Shown piece by piece: positions 47,111 through 59,425 of a stretch of DNA of 64,000 nucleotides (positions are counted from its first letter, which is position 1; each line of letters starts with the position of its first letter). The stretch covers positions 127,675,050-127,739,049 of the forward strand of contig BTPG01000007.1 in assembly GCA_036245525.1 (NCBI GenBank), in the 5' to 3' direction. Both the position numbers and the translations under genes were made by a program. This DNA comes from Semisulcospira habei (Eukaryota; Mollusca; Gastropoda; Semisulcospiridae). Under the pieces are notes generated by a model. The model saw nothing but the letters and a program-made list of their open reading frames with translations, had not been told where the DNA came from and did not search any database.

Positions 47111-47924
47111 CCACCAATATGAAAAGTTAAAATACTATTCAAGTTGCAAGACTATACATACAATAATTATAATAATTTTTTAAAAGTTAACACAAGTTAA
47201 ACGTTTACAGTAAAATTGGTATGTACATTCCATGACTAAGAGGAATAGCGGGTCGAGCACGGGCCAGCAGCCCAACACATCAAAGGTATATTCTGATTAC
47301 TCGATTAACAAGGCCATCACACTACGCACGCGGAGTGTGGCTTTAAGTATAAGAACAACGCTTGCTGTATCAGTCAGTAACCTGGGAGGCAACGAAGTGG
47401 CAGAGAAGTAGCTTGCATCACTCTATGCTAGCCGTCTAATCTTAACGCGCGGCGCACGCAGTTAAAGTGGAATATGGTAACAACGGTGGGGTGGCTGCCG
47501 GGCGAATCTGCATCAGTCCTGACTGCCGCGCGGCACGCATGCGCCATTGCGATGGTGTGCGGGGAAACTCGGTCAAGACTGCAGGTCAATCAGGGTAGAC
47601 AGTAAGCGCAGTGGCTAGGACTAAATAATTTATACATTTAATTAATACTTTATCTTACAAATATCCGTTTTTTTTAAATGGGAAACCCAATGAGGTAAAA
47701 AAATATAATACAAGAAAAACAATATTATTTTATAATAATTAGGACGCTTACTGCGCATTCACAACAAAAGAATGACATACATATTAAAAGTATTTTAGTG
47801 TCTCGTTGGAGTATACATTCATGCTCCCGGTGCCAATACCCAAGATCGGAATGGGAGCATTAAAACAGTAATTTTTTTTTATTATTTAACCAGACAGTAG
47901 AGTCTGGCCGTTTTAGATAGAGGA
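47111..47924. other. Gene-free AT-rich stretch
   Basis: No gene, RNA or repeat recognised. A 9- to 10-base T run near 47872 precedes the LINE C4 start. Confidence 0.35.
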
Positions 47925-48687
47925 CGCCAAGCTGGACAAGGAGCTGGACAACAGGCTGGCAAAAGCGAACAGTGCTTTCGGGCGACTATTCAAGCGGGTG
48001 TGGCACAATCAACAGCTGAAAAAAGGCACCAAGATCAGCGTGTACAGAGCTGTCGTCCTCACCACCCTGCTGTACGGTTCCGAGTCCTGGGCCCTCTACC
48101 GCAGCCAACTACGACTCCTCGAACGCTTTCACCAGCGCTGCCTGCGTACCATCCTCAGCATTCACTGGAGTGACTATGTCACCAACGTCGAGGTCCTTGA
48201 ACAGGCGGAAACTGTGAGCATCGAGGCTTTGCTGCTGCAGACACAGCTTCGCTGGGCGGGGCACGTCTCCAGGATGGAGGATCATCGCCTACCCAAGATC
48301 ACTCTGTTCGGCGAGCTCGCCACTGGACACCGAGACACAGGGGCACCAAAGAAGAGATACAAAGACGGTCTCAAGAAGTCACTTAGTGCCTGCCAAATCG
48401 ACCACCGCCAGTGGTCTTCGCTTGCTGCGGACCGTGACACCTGGCGCTCCTACATTCACAAGGCAGCCGTCTCCTTTGAGGACTCTCGCAGAGCTAACCT
48501 TAAGGACAAGCGGCTCAGAAGAAAAAACAGAGCTGTCGTAACTCAGAACCCTGACCAGACCTTCCCCTGCAGCCACTGCGGTCGAACCTGCCTGTCCCGG
48601 ATTGGCCTCCGCAGCCACGAAAATGCCTGCAGACGACGTGGGCAAGCCCTATAGAATCTTCGTTCGCGAAGTCAAGCCAAGAGAGAT
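47925..48687 (+). mobile_element. LINE family C, copy C4 (3' part)
   Basis: The 3' quarter of family C with an open frame throughout. From 47925 it reads AKLDKELDNRLAKANSAFG, VYRAVVLTTLLYGSESWAL, RWAGHVSRMEDHRLPKITL and ends with a C2H2-type finger (CSHCGRTCLSRIGLRSH, then ENACRRR). 3' end ccaagagagat as in C1. It starts where C3 stops, in the opposite orientation. Confidence 0.88.
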
Positions 48688-48754
48688 CTGAAACAATAGG
48701 GGAATAGGGAAAGCAAACGTCAATCGCGCTCTCTCAGATTAGCCTAGTTAACAA

Positions 48755-49005
48755 GGGAATTTTCAATACCGTACTAACTCTGCTAACATTATCAGAGCCA
48801 GCCGATTCTAGTATAGTATGTATAGCCGTCGCACCTGGGTATCGATCTCTGAATTCCACGCACACAGGGGCAAAGGCCCCACACTCCAGAATTGCATGAT
48901 CAGGGGTGAAGCCCTCGCCGAAGAGGCAGACCGTGTCGGACCAACAAACCCGCCAACTGTTTGTACACAATCTGTTAGCTGCATCAAGCCTCGACGTGCT
49001 TTTCT
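48755..49005 (-). pseudogene. LINE D-like C-terminal fragment
   Basis: The minus frame reads RLCTNSWRVCWSDTVCLFG, FTPDHAILECGAF and AIHTILESAGSDN, the same as the end of LINE D ORF2 (45380-45618) with many substitutions. Only about 80 codons are present. Confidence 0.82.
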
Positions 49006-49790
49006 TCTTCTTCTTCTTCTCGAACGCCGTCACACTTGGAGTTTGGCTCTCAAAATGAAATCTGTGGTCTTCTGTAGCGCCTCCACAGGCCCGTACAGTT
49101 TCTCTTGTAGAGTGGCGGGCTTCGGCCATATCTCCTCCCTCAGCGGCTGGTGGTTCCCACAGTCCTGGAGGATGTGCTCTGCGGTTTGCTCTGCTTCTCC
49201 ACAAGGGCACAGGGGAGATGGCACGAGGTGGAAGCGTCTGTGCAGGTGGAAATTGAGTCGGTTGTGCCCGGTCCTCAGACGAAAGATGGTCACCTGCTCT
49301 TGTCTGGACAGCTGATGGTAACTGTCTAGGGGCCGTTGTGGTGGTCTGTACACAGACTTAATGATGGTCTTCATCTCTGTGAAGCTGACTCCATTTTCAT
49401 CTTGTTCTTTCTCTGCGCCCACTTTTGCCATTCTGTCAGCTTTTTCATTGCCGTAGATGCCACAGTGTGAAGGGATCCACTGCAGCACCAGTCTGGTGCA
49501 CTTGATGTTTTGCAGTGCCTCTTGTAGACGTGGCAGTTTGCTTGCTGTTGCTGCCTCAAGGACAGACATGGCATCAGTAAGGAAGACAATCTGGGCATCA
49601 GGGTCTGCAGTGCCACTAAGGGTGTTAGCTGCGCGGACTAGGGCTTCCACCTCAGCTCTGTAATTTGTGCAGTGAAGGCCTGTTGGTACTGCCTCTGCCT
49701 GCCATTTTCCGTTTGGGTACTGAATGTACACCCCAGCCCCTCCATCCTGAACCATACGACGACGTGCTTTTGACACACAGTTTGGGCTCC
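49002..49790 (-). pseudogene. LINE A RNase H and C-terminus fragment
   Basis: The minus frame of 248 codons: VQDGGAGVYIQYPNGKWQ, NYRAEVEALVRAANTL, VFLTDAMSVLEAA and LQWIPSHCGIYGNEKADRM form an RNase H fold lacking its first strand and first catalytic Asp. The C-terminal zinc-like LVPSPLCPCGEAEQTAEHIL follows, and the 3' tail is (GAA)n at 49002-49020. It is 5'-truncated and a better-preserved relative of 779-2330. Confidence 0.85.
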
Positions 49791-49944
49791 TTGGCAGAAC
49801 CTTGGAGCCAAAACATGTGTTTCAAAAGCAAGTTCCGGTTCGTAAAACATCACCAATCACCGTTTAACATATGCCTTTTTTTCTTACATTTTCTTCTGTC
49901 AAGACCTCTAAATCGATCTTCAGGTAAGTGCGCAGGTGTGTGCG

Positions 49945-49957
49945 CGCGCGTGTGTGC

Positions 49958-50007
<50 letters not shown>

Positions 50008-50140
50008 GAGGAGGTAGGGGGAAATTGAAGGTGGTGGGGCGAGAAGGAAGGCGGGACGGGGAGAGGCTTGCGTGTGTGGGGTGCATGTGTGCGCGCGCGC
50101 GCGCGTGCGTGCGTGCGTGCGTGCGTGTGTGTGTTATATA
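49945..50140. repeat. (GT)n and (GC/GCGT)n microsatellites
   Basis: GT tracts at about 49930-50001 and a GCGCGCGTGCGT tract at 50090-50135 flank a purine-rich spacer. Confidence 0.9.
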
Positions 50141-50175
50141 TATTATAAGGTATTGATCACCGGGGTTCGCTAAAC

Positions 50176-50282
50176 GGATCCTTGTAGGCCTGAGGGAGGT
50201 CAAAGGAACCATTGTACCACGAAGGCCGAAGGCCTGAGGGGTTCAGTGGTTCTTTTGACCTTCCAAAGTCCTACAAGGGTCC
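50176..50282. mobile_element. Imperfect hairpin repeat, ~107 bp
   Basis: ggatccttgtaggcctgagg and aaaggaaccattgtaccacg pair with the complement near 50230-50282 (ggttcttttgacctt, cctacaagggtcc). No coding capacity. Possibly a MITE. Confidence 0.55.
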
Positions 50283-50660
50283 GTGCAGCAAGTCCCTGCT
50301 ACCAATAACGTATTTGTTTTCATTCCTCCGCTATTTTCGTAAAAGAAATCAAGAAGACATCTTCCGACCTGGATCACGCCAGACATGACTGACGTCAAAG
50401 GAATATACATTTATACATAATCGACTTATGACGTAATTTTAAATATTTCATGATGTTGCCGTCGCCAGTACTGAGTGTGCTTGTTGTTTCGAACAAAACT
50501 AAGTAACGTTTTACTTTTGAACGTTTTGCATATCTTTTATAGAACAAAACTCACATTCAAGATGCGTCACAAAGAGGGCTACAAGAAGCCCGTCATTTTT
50601 CGCTACACGGGTTTTTGTATCACGGTCACATGGTACGGTTTGCGCTAAAGGGACTGGTCG
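50283..50660. other. Gene-free stretch
   Basis: Nothing recognised. Confidence 0.35.
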
Positions 50661-50665
50661 TGTGA

Positions 50666-50895
50666 CGTAGGGAGGAAAACTATATATATATATATGTTTT
50701 CCTCCCTACGTCTGGAATTCCATGGCATTAGCACAGCATTCAAATTCAAAAATCTATATATATGGCAAATTATGTGTTTAATTGCTTGTTCATGTTTGTG
50801 AGCCAAAGACTAATTTCCATTTTATACATATATATTTAATGGACAATAAAGATTTTTGAATTTGAATGCTGTGCTAATGCCATGGAATTCCAGGC
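50666..50895. repeat. Two consecutive hairpins derived from repeat M
   Basis: Hairpin 1: acgtagggaggaaaac, TA loop, gttttcctccctacgt (50667-50712). Hairpin 2: ctggaattccatggcattag at 50711-50730 pairs with ctaatgccatggaattccag at 50874-50893, and its arms of about 46 bp extend through aaattcaaaaatct. The loop is about 90 bp. The arms are M1 sequence. Confidence 0.8.
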
Positions 50896-51165
50896 TGGTA
50901 AGCTTGCATTGTGTCATCAGGACATCAGCTGCCCTTTTGTGACTGCATCGCATGTACTAGAAGCCGCCTCCAGAATTTTACTGGCAGCACCACTAGCACA
51001 AAGTGGATTGCATCCCTAAAACGTTATGAGGTGTTGCAGTGGAAGAAGACATACTAATTTTGAAAAGGCAACACCTAGGCAATTTTGTGGTACAATTGTG
51101 TTTGCAATTTCAGGTTACGCCGTATGCCTACCTGATGAGCCCTCCCTTGGGGCGAAATGCAGCCA
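50896..51165. repeat. Repeat M, copy 4 (M1 piece, M2, M1 end inverted)
   Basis: It contains M1 (ggtaagcttgcattgtgtca), M2 (catgtactagaagccgcctc to gtggtacaattgtg) and then an inverted M1 end (caggttacgccgtatgccta). It joins LINE C3 at about 51165. Confidence 0.7.
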
Positions 51166-54100
51166 AGGTAGGTAAACTGGTGCACTGACTTCAGTTTAGA
51201 ATCGCCGATGGTGATGTGGGGAGGGCGATGCTCTACCTTGGGTGCCGGCTGATGGAGGACCTCTGTTTTTTCAGACTGACCTCGAGTGCAAAGAGCTGGG
51301 CAGCGTCTGCGAAGCAGGATGTGATACACTGCAGGGCGTTCTCTGTGTGTGCAACGACGGCAGCGTCGTCAGCAAAGTGCAGCTCGCGAATCAGTTGGTC
51401 TAGGTTTTGGTGTGGGCCTGCAGTCGTCTGAGGTTGAACAGATTGCCATCGAGACGATACCTGATGTATACTGCATCGTCATCGTCGAGGTCCACTGTGG
51501 CCTGCTTCAACATCATGCTAAAAAAGATGGTGAAGAGGGTCGGTGTCAGCACACAGCCCTGCTTCACAACGTTGAGAAAGGGGAATGGTTCTGAGAGATC
51601 ATTGTTGAGTCTGACCTGGCCTTGCTGGTCCTCGTGCAGCTGGACGATCATGCTGAGGAACTTTGGGGGACAGCCAAGTCGCTCCAGGATCTGCCACATG
51701 CCTTGCCTGCTCACAGTGTCGAACGCTTTTGTTAGGTCGACAAACGTTAAATACAACCTTTGTTCTGCTCGCGGCACTTCTCCTGAAGCTGTCTCAGCAC
51801 AAAGACCATGTCGGTGGTGCTCCTGTTGGCTCTGAAGCCACACTGGCCCTCTGGGAGGTGGTCTTCTGCGATGGCAGGTACCAGCCGATTCAGGAGCAGC
51901 CTTGCAAGAATTTTCCCAGCAATGGACAGCAGGGTAATTCCACGATAGGTGAAGCAGGCGGACTTCTCTCTTTTGTTCTTGTACAGGGTGATGATGACTG
52001 CATCGCGGAGATCCTTTGGTAGTGTTCCTTCCTCCCAGCAGCAAAGAAAGAGGTCGTGGAGCTTGTTGTGCAGTGCTGGGCCTCCATGTTTCCAGATCTC
52101 TGGTGGGATTCCGTCAATGCCTGCTGCTTTGCCACTCTTGAGCTGGTGGATGGCTGCGAGGGTCTCTTCAGCAGTGAGCGGTTCATCCAATTCAACCTTT
52201 ACTGGGAGGTGTGGGATTTGGAGGATGACTGCTTCTTGAACAGTGTGCTCAGCACTGAAGAGGCCCTGAAAGTATTCCGACCAGCGGTTCAAGATGGAGT
52301 TATTATCTGTGAGGAGTGCCTGTCCATCAGCGATTCGCAGGGGACTTTGTATCGGGTGCCTATGGCCATACACTGCTTTCAGTGCTTCGTAGAAGCCCCT
52401 GTAGTCACCGTTGTCAACGCAAAGTTGGGTCCTCTGCGCGAGTCTGGTCCACCACTCGTTCTGGAGATCTCTGAGCTTGCGCTGGAGACTGCTGCAGACG
52501 AGGTAGAAGGCAGACTTCTTCACAGGGCAGGAAGGCTGGGCTAGGCGGGCCTGATGGGCGGCTCTTTTTTTTTTTCCTAGGAGTTCCTGGATCTCTACGT
52601 AGTTTTCGTCAAACCAGTCTTTCTTCCTCTTTCTAGCGACACCCAAGACTTCTGCAGAGGATTTTGCGATAGCCGTTTTCAGTTATTCCCAGAGTGTTTC
52701 AAGGGAGGAGTCTGCTGGGTCCGCTGTGTCTGTGAGCCTGCGCTATAAATCTGTCTGAAAGGCAGCTTTTACGTCGTCACGCTGCAGGCTGGCAACATCA
52801 AGCTTTTTCTTGGGGGGGGGGGGGGGGGGGGCCCTTTCTTGGGGTTTGGCTTGAAGTGGAGCCTGAGTTTGCAGCGGACAAGGCGGTGGTCAGTGTGGCA
52901 CTCTGCGCTGGGCATCACTCTGGTGAGGAGGACGTCACTGCGGTCCCTCTGACGCACTAGGACATAGTCCATAAGGTGCCAGTGTTTGGAGCGAGGATGC
53001 ATCCAGGTGGTCTTTCGACTGTCCTTTTGCTGGAAAGTAGTGTTGGTGATGACAAGCTGCTGCTCTGTACAGAGCTCCAACAGTAGGCGGCCATTGTCAT
53101 TACAGTTCCCGACGCCATGCTTGCCGAGGACTCTTTTCCAGGCTTCAGAGTCCTGGCCCACTCTGGCGTTAAAGTCGCCAACGATGATGACTTTGTCGTC
53201 TGCAGGGGTGCTCTGTAGGAGGCTGCGCAGGTCAGTGTAGAACTTGTAAATTTTCTGCAGGCTCTGCCAGAAGGGTCGGGCAGTACACACTGAGAAGGGT
53301 GACGTGTTGCTGATGTCTCAGTGGGAGGCGCATGGACATTATGCGGTCTGAGTGACCGGTTGGTAGGTTTTCCATCTTTGTTGCAATGGAGGTCTTGACC
53401 ATGAAGCCCACGCCTGAGAGCCGTCTTTTTTATGCAGGCCTGCCTGACCATTAGAGGGTGTAGCCAGCGCCAAGTTCTTGGAGACTGTCTTCGTCCGGGA
53501 GGCGTACTTCGCTGTGCGCGGCGATGTCGATGTTTAACCTCCGTAATTCATGGGCAATGAGCGCGAGCGACGTTCGTGGCGTCCGCTGTCTGCTGTGTCG
53601 AGCATGGTTTGGATGTTCCAGCATACTACGTTGAGTCCGGTCGTGGTCGTCATTAGAGTGCGTCCGTTTTTTTTTTTTACTTGTTTTCTGACCGCATGAG
53701 AAGATGCCCGTTGACCGCGGCTAGCCAACTGGAGTTGTGAGGGGATGAGCTTTGTTTAGGCCACCTTTTCTAGGCCCCTCTCTGTGTGGAGCAAGCAGTG
53801 CTGTCCCTAGAGAAGACTGCTTGGTCGTTCAGGGTGTGCCGAGTGACGTTGACATCCCCAGGTCAACATCAGGCGACCAATATTCCTGAACCGCCTGCAT
53901 GCAGGTTTGAGACTGTGGCTTCCAGTGACATCTTTCACCTGCCATTTCGCCCCTCGCCCGTCGCTACAGGACTTGGAATGGTCTGTGTCATGGTCCATGG
54001 ACGTTTCCTAAAGCCTGCGCGGTGGAGCTTTTTGGTGGAGTGCAGTGTGCGCAGTACTGGCCCCACCCTTTAAACCCTTGGTTCGTCTGCCATGGCCTAG

Positions 54101-54473
54101 CAAGCTGGGACGATAGCATCGAGGTCCTCGGGTCGTTTTTTTTTTTATCAGACTGTCCTTGTCCTAGTCTCTGGCTCAAAAACCTTCCCTGGAGATATGG
54201 CGGTTTGGAAGTCAGGGTTTTCATCACTTAGCCTTTCCGCAGCCAAGCGGCCAGGCCTGCAAGGCAGCAGGACAATGATTAATTTTCGAGGTTCTCTACT
54301 CTAGATCCGCCGTGTTTAGCCTGGGGGCTCGTGCTACCCAGTTTTTGAGGTCACCTCGGAGAGGATGTGGCCAGGGACCACGCACGGACGGTATTGGGAT
54401 AGAGGGATGCTGTGCTAGTCCGGAGGGATTTCACACGAGGGTGCCTCACGAAGGCCAAGAGGACCTAGACTAG
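51166..54473 (-). mobile_element. LINE family C, copy C3 (3' end missing)
   Basis: A minus-strand copy with a complete 5' end at 54473 and about 820 bp of 5' UTR. It ends in the RT just after HQFTYLGCI at about 51168, where repeat M begins. The missing 3' part is present as C4 in the opposite orientation. Confidence 0.88.
51168..53660 (-). pseudogene. LINE C3 ORF2: EN-RT, frameshifted
   Basis: It starts MTTTTGLNVVCWNIQTML near 53654. Endonuclease: VIIVGDFNARVG, then a G expansion at 52813-52830 breaks the linker. RT: AAGIDGIPPEIWKHG, FRANRSTTDMVF, LTFVDLTKAFDTVS, LNVVKQGCVLTPTLF and an intact catalytic ELHFADDAAVVAH. Frameshifts lie near 53240, 53440, 52700, 51755 and 51410. The catalytic residues survive although the frame does not. 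Confidence 0.87.
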
Positions 54474-54690
54474 AGTGATCCCGGGGGAGGCGCTGTAAGT
54501 TCCCCACTACCCGCACCACCAACGCAACTCATTCCCCTGGGGCCCCCACCCGTTGAGTCAGGCAGAGACCCCTTGACCCCTAACCCATAACACTTGCTAA
54601 ACACACACACATTGGATGATATGAGATACATTACGTAACCCGGCTGATTAAAAAAACTAACACGTTCATTCACACCCACACGTTAGTCTA
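54474..54690. repeat. Repeat X plus LTR fragment
   Basis: 54474-54580 matches 36876-36975. 54590-54690 (cacttgctaaacacac, gtaacccggctgat, cacgttcattcacac) matches an internal part of the 1.3-kb LTR (for example 29350-29445). Confidence 0.65.
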
Positions 54691-55325
54691 GCAGCTGCCC
54701 TTCATAGACGATCAGCCGTTTACGAGATAGTGATTTTCTAGAGAGTAACAAAGGTTTGGGTATATCAAAATGAAGTCTAGTATGAATAAAAGCAGTGCGC
54801 ACTCGTTTTAAACCGCTGGAGGATGGAGACATTTTTTTCTGTAGCACATTTTGTTTCTAATAAGGCAGACGAAAGCAGGACTGTCGCAGCCATGTTCACT
54901 GGGGATCAGTAGTTTACACGAGCCTCATTCGGTCCTGTATTTAGTGGTAGTATGCACTATATATCACTTAAAAGAATTTCATTATTTTTTAAAGTAAATT
55001 TCCCACTTAATTATATTAAGAGAAGAAACGATTACGAAAAGCTTGCTTTGAGCTCAAATATTGTTACTGAACAATAAGGTATCCCAAATCACGTGATCGA
55101 CACGTACACGCGGACTCCTTGCCGTGAATGTCGGTGTGCCGACGAGTTTTTGTTTAATTTGTTCTACATAACCTTGTTTATTTCCCCCAAAAAGCAAACG
55201 TGTAAAGTTGTTGTGTGCATTTTACGTCTTGATAAAGGTTTGTCACGTTTATTTCCATTGACTTTACCACCGCTTTGCCCGTTTCATATCGACACCACAG
55301 CACCGAAAAAAACAAACAAACAAAA
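54691..55325. other. Gene-free stretch
   Basis: No recognisable gene or repeat. The ORF at 55093-55371 has no motif. Confidence 0.35.
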
Positions 55326-55327
55326 AA

Positions 55328-55606
55328 ACCAAAAACGCAACACAAAGGCTATCTTCGAAGCCTATGTCTGAAGTGCAACATTCTGCATGCTGTAAAAAAG
55401 AAAAAGTGCCAGACCACTTGGTTTTAACTGTCATGGCTGAGCAAAGTTTCGGAAAACAAAAAAAAAAAAAAAAAAAAAACAAAAACGCAACACAAAGGCT
55501 ATCTTCGAAGCCTATGTCTGAAGTGCAACATTCTGCATGCGGTAAAAGAGAAAAAGTGCCAGACCACTTGGTTTTAACTGTCATGGCTGAGCAAAGTTTC
55601 GGAACT
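55328..55606. repeat. Tandem duplication of ~127 bp with A-rich linkers
   Basis: aaaaacgcaacacaaaggct...tgagcaaagtttcgga occurs at 55331-55457 and again at 55483-55603, separated by an A tract. A few differences (tgctgtaaaaaag / tgcggtaaaagag). Non-coding. Confidence 0.85.
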
Positions 55607-56092
55607 TGGATTAATTATTTATTGCTGTAACATTTGTAATCAGTTGCACTAGCAATCTATGTTGTGATGTGCGATCACTGCCAGTGCCAATTATGCAGTC
55701 TCAATGATCACTGATGGTACAGTACACTTCACACGAAAAAAAAAAACAAAAAAAAAAAAAAAACCCCAAAAAACACACAGCACAATGTGAACACGCTTGG
55801 AAGTTCATGCAATGCTTTGTTTCAAATTAAACCCTATCTTGCTAGCAGTAGCCTACTGCACGAACGAAGAACTTATTTTGCTTCTGTGTTATTTGCAGTT
55901 TGTCTCCATACAGACATTTGCAGTTCGCTGCAAGGATTCTTAGCAGCTGACATTAGCACTGACATATATATTGGGATTAAAACGAGACAGAAAACTGCGA
56001 AAGGTGACACATAGATGATGTAATCAATGAGTATGTCAAGTGATCAAATGAATGCGATGTAATTATGTTTTATTAATGAACAGCTAGTTAAA
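55607..56092. other. Gene-free stretch
   Basis: A-rich tract at 55736-55762; nothing else recognised. Confidence 0.35.
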
Positions 56093-56353
<261 letters not shown>

Positions 56354-59300
56354 AACTTTATTTATCAAGGATTGAGATATTAGGCGCACAGGCCTTTCTT
56401 CCAATCTGTCCTTGCTACATCTGACATAATAACAGGCAAAGCTACATGACACTCACAAACAGCAACAACGATTTAGCAAAACACAAAGGTACCCATAAGA
56501 AGATGTTTGCACGTGTCATAATATCCGTTTGCGGGAGCCCTCCCCAGACACTCCCACCCGGGGGGCACGCCACAAGTATACTTTCACTCGAACGACATGC
56601 TAAGCACATCGTTTGAATAAACTGTGCACCAGCTAGGGAATTAACTTGTTGTAGATGCAGAGGAAGAGAATTCCACAGGAAACCACCTGAGTATGACAAA
56701 CTGGATTTATACAAATCAATGCGGGGCCGTTTTATGCTCAGGTTGCTCCGAGAGGTGCTGTATCTCTTCTCAGTAAGAGTAAAGAGTTCCGATAAGTAGC
56801 CGGGGGCCTTACCGTTAAGAGCTTTGTACGCACTTGTTAAATACTAAGTGTTTGTCAAGAGGAAGGAGTCCAGCTGCCTCGAGCCTCGCCTCAGTGGGTA
56901 GAGATGAGTTAGGAATAATTAGTTTGGCTGCTCTCCTGTATAGCGAATTTATTTTCTTGAACTGGACCTCGCTGCAGCCATCCCAAACTGTTGAGGCATA
57001 ATCAATGTGGGGCTTGATGTAGCCATTGAAAAATAGTTTACGCGTGTTCAGATTAATGACCGATTTCAGTTTAGATAGTAAAAATAATTTCTTTGAAATT
57101 GTCTTTCCGATGTGTATGAGATGAGGCTGCCAAATAAGTTGGTTATCTACAATTACCCCTAGTAAACGGTGCTGCCGTACTTGCTCTATGGGGACAGTTT
57201 CAAATGAGAGGTTTAGAGGCGCGGGTTGCAGCTGATGTTTCTGACGTGTTGCGACTAGCATGCTTTTTGTTTTAGTTGGATTGACTATCATTCTATTTCT
57301 ACTGCACCATTCAGAGACTTCTTGTAGGCTCTGCTGGAGGATGTTGGTTGTGTCAGCTACAGTTTTACCGGATGCATGTAGCGTTGAATCGTCAGCAAAC
57401 ATGTCACACTCGGCACTAGCACATGTGATGTGTAGTGGTAAATCATTAATAAAGATACAAAATAACAATGGGCCCAGAACCGAACCCTGAGGAACACCAA
57501 GCTCTACCTTACCCTCTGTGGAATAGTTGCCATTTACATAGACAGCTTGAGTTCTCGCAGAAAGATAAGAGTTAAAGAATGAAAGGGCTGACGGGCTGTT
57601 GTTGAAATAAACATTAAGTTTCCTCAGCAAGATTTCATGATTTATTAAATCAAATGCTTTCTTCAGGTACAAGAATACCGTGCCAGTCATTTTGTTATTG
57701 TTGATGTTATCTAGCCATGAATCAACCATACGTACTAATGCTGAGTGGCATGAGTGTTTAGGTCTAAACCCGGACTGGAACTTATTTAACAAGGACCGTT
57801 TTTCGAGGTACTGGAGGAGATGCTTTTGAATATGCCTCTCAAGTGGCTTTGATAAAACAGACAGAAGAGAAATGGGACGAAGGTTATTTACATCAGTAGT
57901 ATCTTTGGTCTTGGGTATAGGAACAACTTTTGCTTTTTTAAACGCCACAGGAAAAGTATTGTACTGTATGCATAAGTTAAAAATGTAAGTGAGGGGTTCA
58001 ACAATATAAGGCAGTGATATGTGGAGTATATAACCATTTATACCGTCCACACCAGCAGATGTCTTGTTCTTAAGGCACGTTATATAACGCCCGACTGCGT
58101 GAACAGCGATAAAGGGGATACCGAACGTATCGGACGATACGGACGATAATCGTTCTAGGCAAAACATGGACAGTTGATCCGATATTAAATACGCTGACGG
58201 ATCAGGGCTGTTGGAAGTAAGTAGCTGTTCTGGAGCTGAGAGAAAGCAATTGTTTATGCTTTCCGCAGAGAATTCGTGTGGAATGATACGAGTCTGCCTG
58301 CGCGTGTTGCTTGTTAGAGTATTCAAAGCAGTCCAAACAGAAGCAGGAGATTTTTCGTTCTCAATTGTCTTTTCAACAAATGACTTTTGAGCTTCTCGAA
58401 CTAAGTACTTAACTTTGTTACGCAAACGTTTAAACTCAGGGAAGTTCTTTTCTCGTTTAGCGGTGTTTCGTGCCTCCATAGTTTGATTTCCTCCGTTATC
58501 CAGGAGGGTGGCTCGCGGCGTCGGACTCGCTTCCTTCTTAGCGGCGCGTGTTTATTCAGCACCCCGAGGAACAGATCAAGCCATATAGTGAGCGCATTTT
58601 CAGGGTCAGTGCAGTTATACACTTGATCAAATCCGGCGTAGCTTAGATCATGTAAGAAAGCATTCGTATTAAGCTTTTAAGCTTTTTCAACAATCTGTAC
58701 TTTATATACGAGTGCTGGTCCCGACTTTGTTTTGCGGGCAGATTGCACGACCATGTACAGGCGATGGGAAAGTGGTCACTGACGGCTAATGAAGAGACAT
58801 TAGTTTCCGCTACTGCTGTTGGGTTATTAGTGTAAATGTGGTCGATGATGGTGGCTGCAGAGCGTGATACTCGCGTTGGAGATTTAATCATCTGCTTTAG
58901 CCCGAAAAGAGTGATCGCTGATTGCCATGTAGGCTTGGGTTTCAGCATATCGATGTTAAAGTCTCCCAGAATGAGAACGTTTTTACCGGTGTCGTTTACT
59001 TTATCCATCACTTGTACAAAGTCGTCATACCAGTCAGCAGTAGCAGCTGGATTTCTGTACATAAAGGCGACAAGGATGGGAGAGGAATGCGATATTTTCA
59101 CCTCCAGCCACACACACTCCAGCTCTCTGGACTCAAGGTCTTCACGTCTGCGTACCACATTTCGGATAGAGCTATGTACATAGACAGCTATTCCAGTGTG
59201 TCCAGGGTAGCCTGGGTCACGCCGGATTAGAGAAAAGTTAGGAATAAGTAAGCTAGCATCACTGATGTTTGGGCCCAGACGTGATTCCGTGAGACCAAAG

Positions 59301-59425
59301 AGATGGAAGTGCGATGGCTCATTTAAAAATAAACGAATATCGGGGACCTTGTGAAACAGGTGAAAAATATTAAGGTGTCCGATTTTCAGTCCAAGTGTTT
59401 GTACGCTAATTGAAGCTTTCGGCAT
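56354..59425 (-). mobile_element. CR1-like LINE E1
   Basis: Minus-strand LINE with EN, RT and C-terminus, 3' UTR ending ttgataaataaagtttcagt and a (CAGT)n tail. A microsatellite 3' end and the RT signature FADDSTLHASG are typical of CR1/L2-like elements. 5' UTR and target duplication were not identified. Confidence 0.87.
56442..59425 (-). pseudogene. LINE E1 ORF2: endonuclease-RT
   Basis: Start MPKASISVQTLGLKIGHLNI. Endonuclease (59425-58643): FHLFGLTESRLGP, VLILGDFNIDMLKP, IIDHIYTNNP, VSDHFPIACTW. RT (58479-56815): SAGVDGINGYILHISLP, FRPKHSCHSALVRM, LGVPQGSVLGPLLF and catalytic MFADDSTLH. In motif A the catalytic Asp is Tyr (VFLYLKKAFDLI; E2 has FLDLKKAFD). Frameshifts lie near 58670, 58485 and 56820. 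The C-terminal part reads YKSSLSYSGGFLWNSLP. Dead by several independent lesions. Confidence 0.88.

Noticed and set aside
47925..54473. Twin-priming as the cause of the C4/C3 inversion
   Set aside because: Twin priming leaves the inverted 5' part directly upstream of the 3' part; here the order is reversed and 2.5 kb of other repeats lie between.
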